A stretch of DNA of 31,814 nucleotides from Rickettsia typhi (GTDB lineage Bacteria; Pseudomonadota; Alphaproteobacteria; Rickettsiales; Rickettsiaceae): NCBI GenBank assembly GCA_945875975.1, contig CAMCMD010000053.1:1-31814 (forward strand). Reading direction: 5' to 3'. Of this stretch, positions 31,428 to 31,814 are shown piece after piece (the first letter of the stretch is position 1; every line of letters starts with the position of its first letter). Made by a program: the position numbers and the translations under genes. Below the pieces are notes generated by a model, which did no database searches, was not told the DNA's origin, and saw only the letters and a list, made by a program, of their open reading frames with translations.

Positions 31428-31709
31428 TTACTTGCTTCCTTCTTCTTGAATAGCCTTATCAAGCAAATTATTGTATTGACATTGCGGACAATATGTCTTG
31501 ATTATCATAAGCTCGGCATATGCGCCTTCTCCTAATTGCCTAACAATTTCCTTGGCTACTACAGCTTCTGCCAAGAATTTGTCATCTCCTAAGCTTGATC
31601 CTTTTTGTTTCTCAGTCTTCAACTTGCCAATTGGAATAGGTTTTAAATCTGACCAAACCACATCATTAATCGTGTCGCTTTTTAAAAACTGCGCAAAATT
31701 GCCTTCCAA
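31428..31709 (-). CDS. Hypothetical protein, 93 aa, TTG start, possibly truncated by an in-frame stop
   Basis: I recognise no family. The only in-frame initiator is TTG at 31709 (then EGNFAQFLKSDTI), with no clear ribosome-binding site; the frame stays open upstream to 31760 without ATG, GTG or another TTG. The protein is hydrophilic, with a helix-forming centre (KFLAEAVVAKEIVRQLGEGA) and a CPQC motif (IIKTYCPQCQYN) that could be a thiol-redox or metal site. The TAA at 31428-31430 is followed in the same frame by 42 more open codons. First gene of the tra operon in the direction of transcription. Confidence 0.55.
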   Translation of the reverse strand: MEGNFAQFLKSDTINDVVWSDLKPIPIGKLKTEKQKGSSLGDDKFLAEAVVAKEIVRQLGEGAYAELMIIKTYCPQCQYNNLLDKAIQEEGSK

Positions 31710-31726
31710 AAATGTTATCTTGTAAT
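31699..31726 (+). promoter_or_regulatory. Predicted promoter of the plus-strand gene at the right edge
   Basis: TTGCCT (31699-31704) and TGTAAT (31721-31726) are 16 bp apart; the -10 differs from consensus at one base. It lies within the 5' end of the minus-strand 93-aa ORF and its -10 is part of the left arm of the outer palindrome. Prediction only. Confidence 0.4.
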
Positions 31727-31767
31727 GAATGGCCAGGAATGTCTGGCCTGTAACCCAATATTACAAG
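31719..31767. repeat. Nested perfect inverted repeats between divergent genes
   Basis: Outer arms CTTGTAAT (31719-31726) and ATTACAAG (31760-31767) are exact reverse complements, enclosing a second perfect pair GGCCAG (31731-31736) and CTGGCC (31743-31748) around GAATGT. The left outer arm covers the plus-strand -10; the right outer arm overlaps AAGGAG (31765-31770), the ribosome-binding site of the plus-strand gene. This could be an operator and/or an RNA hairpin controlling translation. Confidence 0.65.
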
Positions 31768-31785
31768 GAGTCTACTATGCCTCAA
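31758..31785 (-). promoter_or_regulatory. Predicted promoter of the tra operon
   Basis: On the minus strand, TTGAGG (31785-31780) and TAATAT (31763-31758) are 16 bp apart, upstream of the first minus-strand ORF. It overlaps the predicted divergent plus-strand promoter and the palindromes at 31719-31767. No other clear promoter precedes the long tra cluster. Prediction only. Confidence 0.35.
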
Positions 31786-31814
31786 GTACTTTCCTCCACT
31801 CCTCCAGCTACGAC
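31777..31814 (+). CDS. Start of a plus-strand gene, truncated by the window edge
   Basis: ATG at 31777 preceded by AAGGAG at 6-nt spacing, reading MPQVLSSTPPAT before the sequence ends. Twelve residues are too few to name it. It is divergent from the tra operon; in RAGE-type islands an integrase or regulator often lies at this end, but nothing seen here shows which. Confidence 0.6.
   Translation, partial: MPQVLSSTPPAT

Noticed and set aside
1..31814. CRISPR array, rRNA genes or complete insertion sequences
   Set aside because: I saw no regularly spaced repeats with unique spacers, no rRNA-like conserved stretches and no intact transposase flanked by terminal repeats.

Overview
The window carries most of a conjugative element from an AT-rich alphaproteobacterium, very probably an obligate intracellular member of the Rickettsiales (Rickettsia-type). 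The diagnostic combination is an F-type type IV secretion (T4SS) gene set together with an Agrobacterium Ti-type TraA relaxase and a TraD-family accessory protein. That is the published composition of RAGE (Rickettsiales amplified genetic element) islands. The taxonomic call is inference from gene content and protein style; no rRNA or host housekeeping gene is present.

Layout. (1) Positions 1-1011 are a degraded left flank. It holds the C-terminal tail of a Tn3-family transposase running in from the left edge, a perfect 12-bp inverted repeat, and a 38-codon remnant resembling Rpn-type PD-(D/E)XK nucleases; I see no intact gene. (2) Positions 1012-3505, minus strand: an unrecognised 382-aa protein, a small protein with two helix-turn-helix segments, an HU/IHF-type DNA-binding protein, and a TraD(Ti)-type accessory protein with an extra C-terminal domain. 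(3) Positions 3506-3819: a divergent intergenic region with a hairpin and spaced repeats, the best oriT candidate. (4) Positions 3820-8895, plus strand: a 1691-aa relaxase-helicase-TOPRIM fusion, TraA(Ti). (5) Positions 8896-9241: a convergent gap with only tiny ORFs. (6) Positions 9242-31709, minus strand: one compact tra cluster. Read in the direction of transcription (right to left) it runs: two unknown ORFs and a split small ORF, traL, traE, traK, a pilin-like gene, traB, traV, traC, traW, traU, trbC, traN, traF, traH, traG, then a yefM-yoeB toxin-antitoxin pair with its own promoter, an unknown membrane protein, a lytic transglycosylase, another membrane protein, a YhcG/DUF1016-type nuclease, traD (coupling protein) and a leucine-rich-repeat protein. 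Many junctions overlap by 1-14 bp or abut, which indicates translational coupling. (7) Positions 31710-31814: a divergent promoter region with nested palindromes, and the first codons of a plus-strand gene.

How it would work: TraA(Ti), helped by TraD(Ti), the HU-like protein and possibly the helix-turn-helix protein, would nick and unwind DNA. TraD would couple the relaxosome to the channel built from TraL/E/K/B/V/C/G, with the pilus and mating-pair functions from the pilin, TraW/U/TrbC/F/H/N. Every core F-type assembly gene I can name is an uninterrupted reading frame, so the element looks potentially transfer-competent, unlike many rickettsial copies that are decayed. Cargo woven into the tra operon (YefM-YoeB, the YhcG-like nuclease and the LRR protein) would serve maintenance, defence or host interaction; those roles are inferred.
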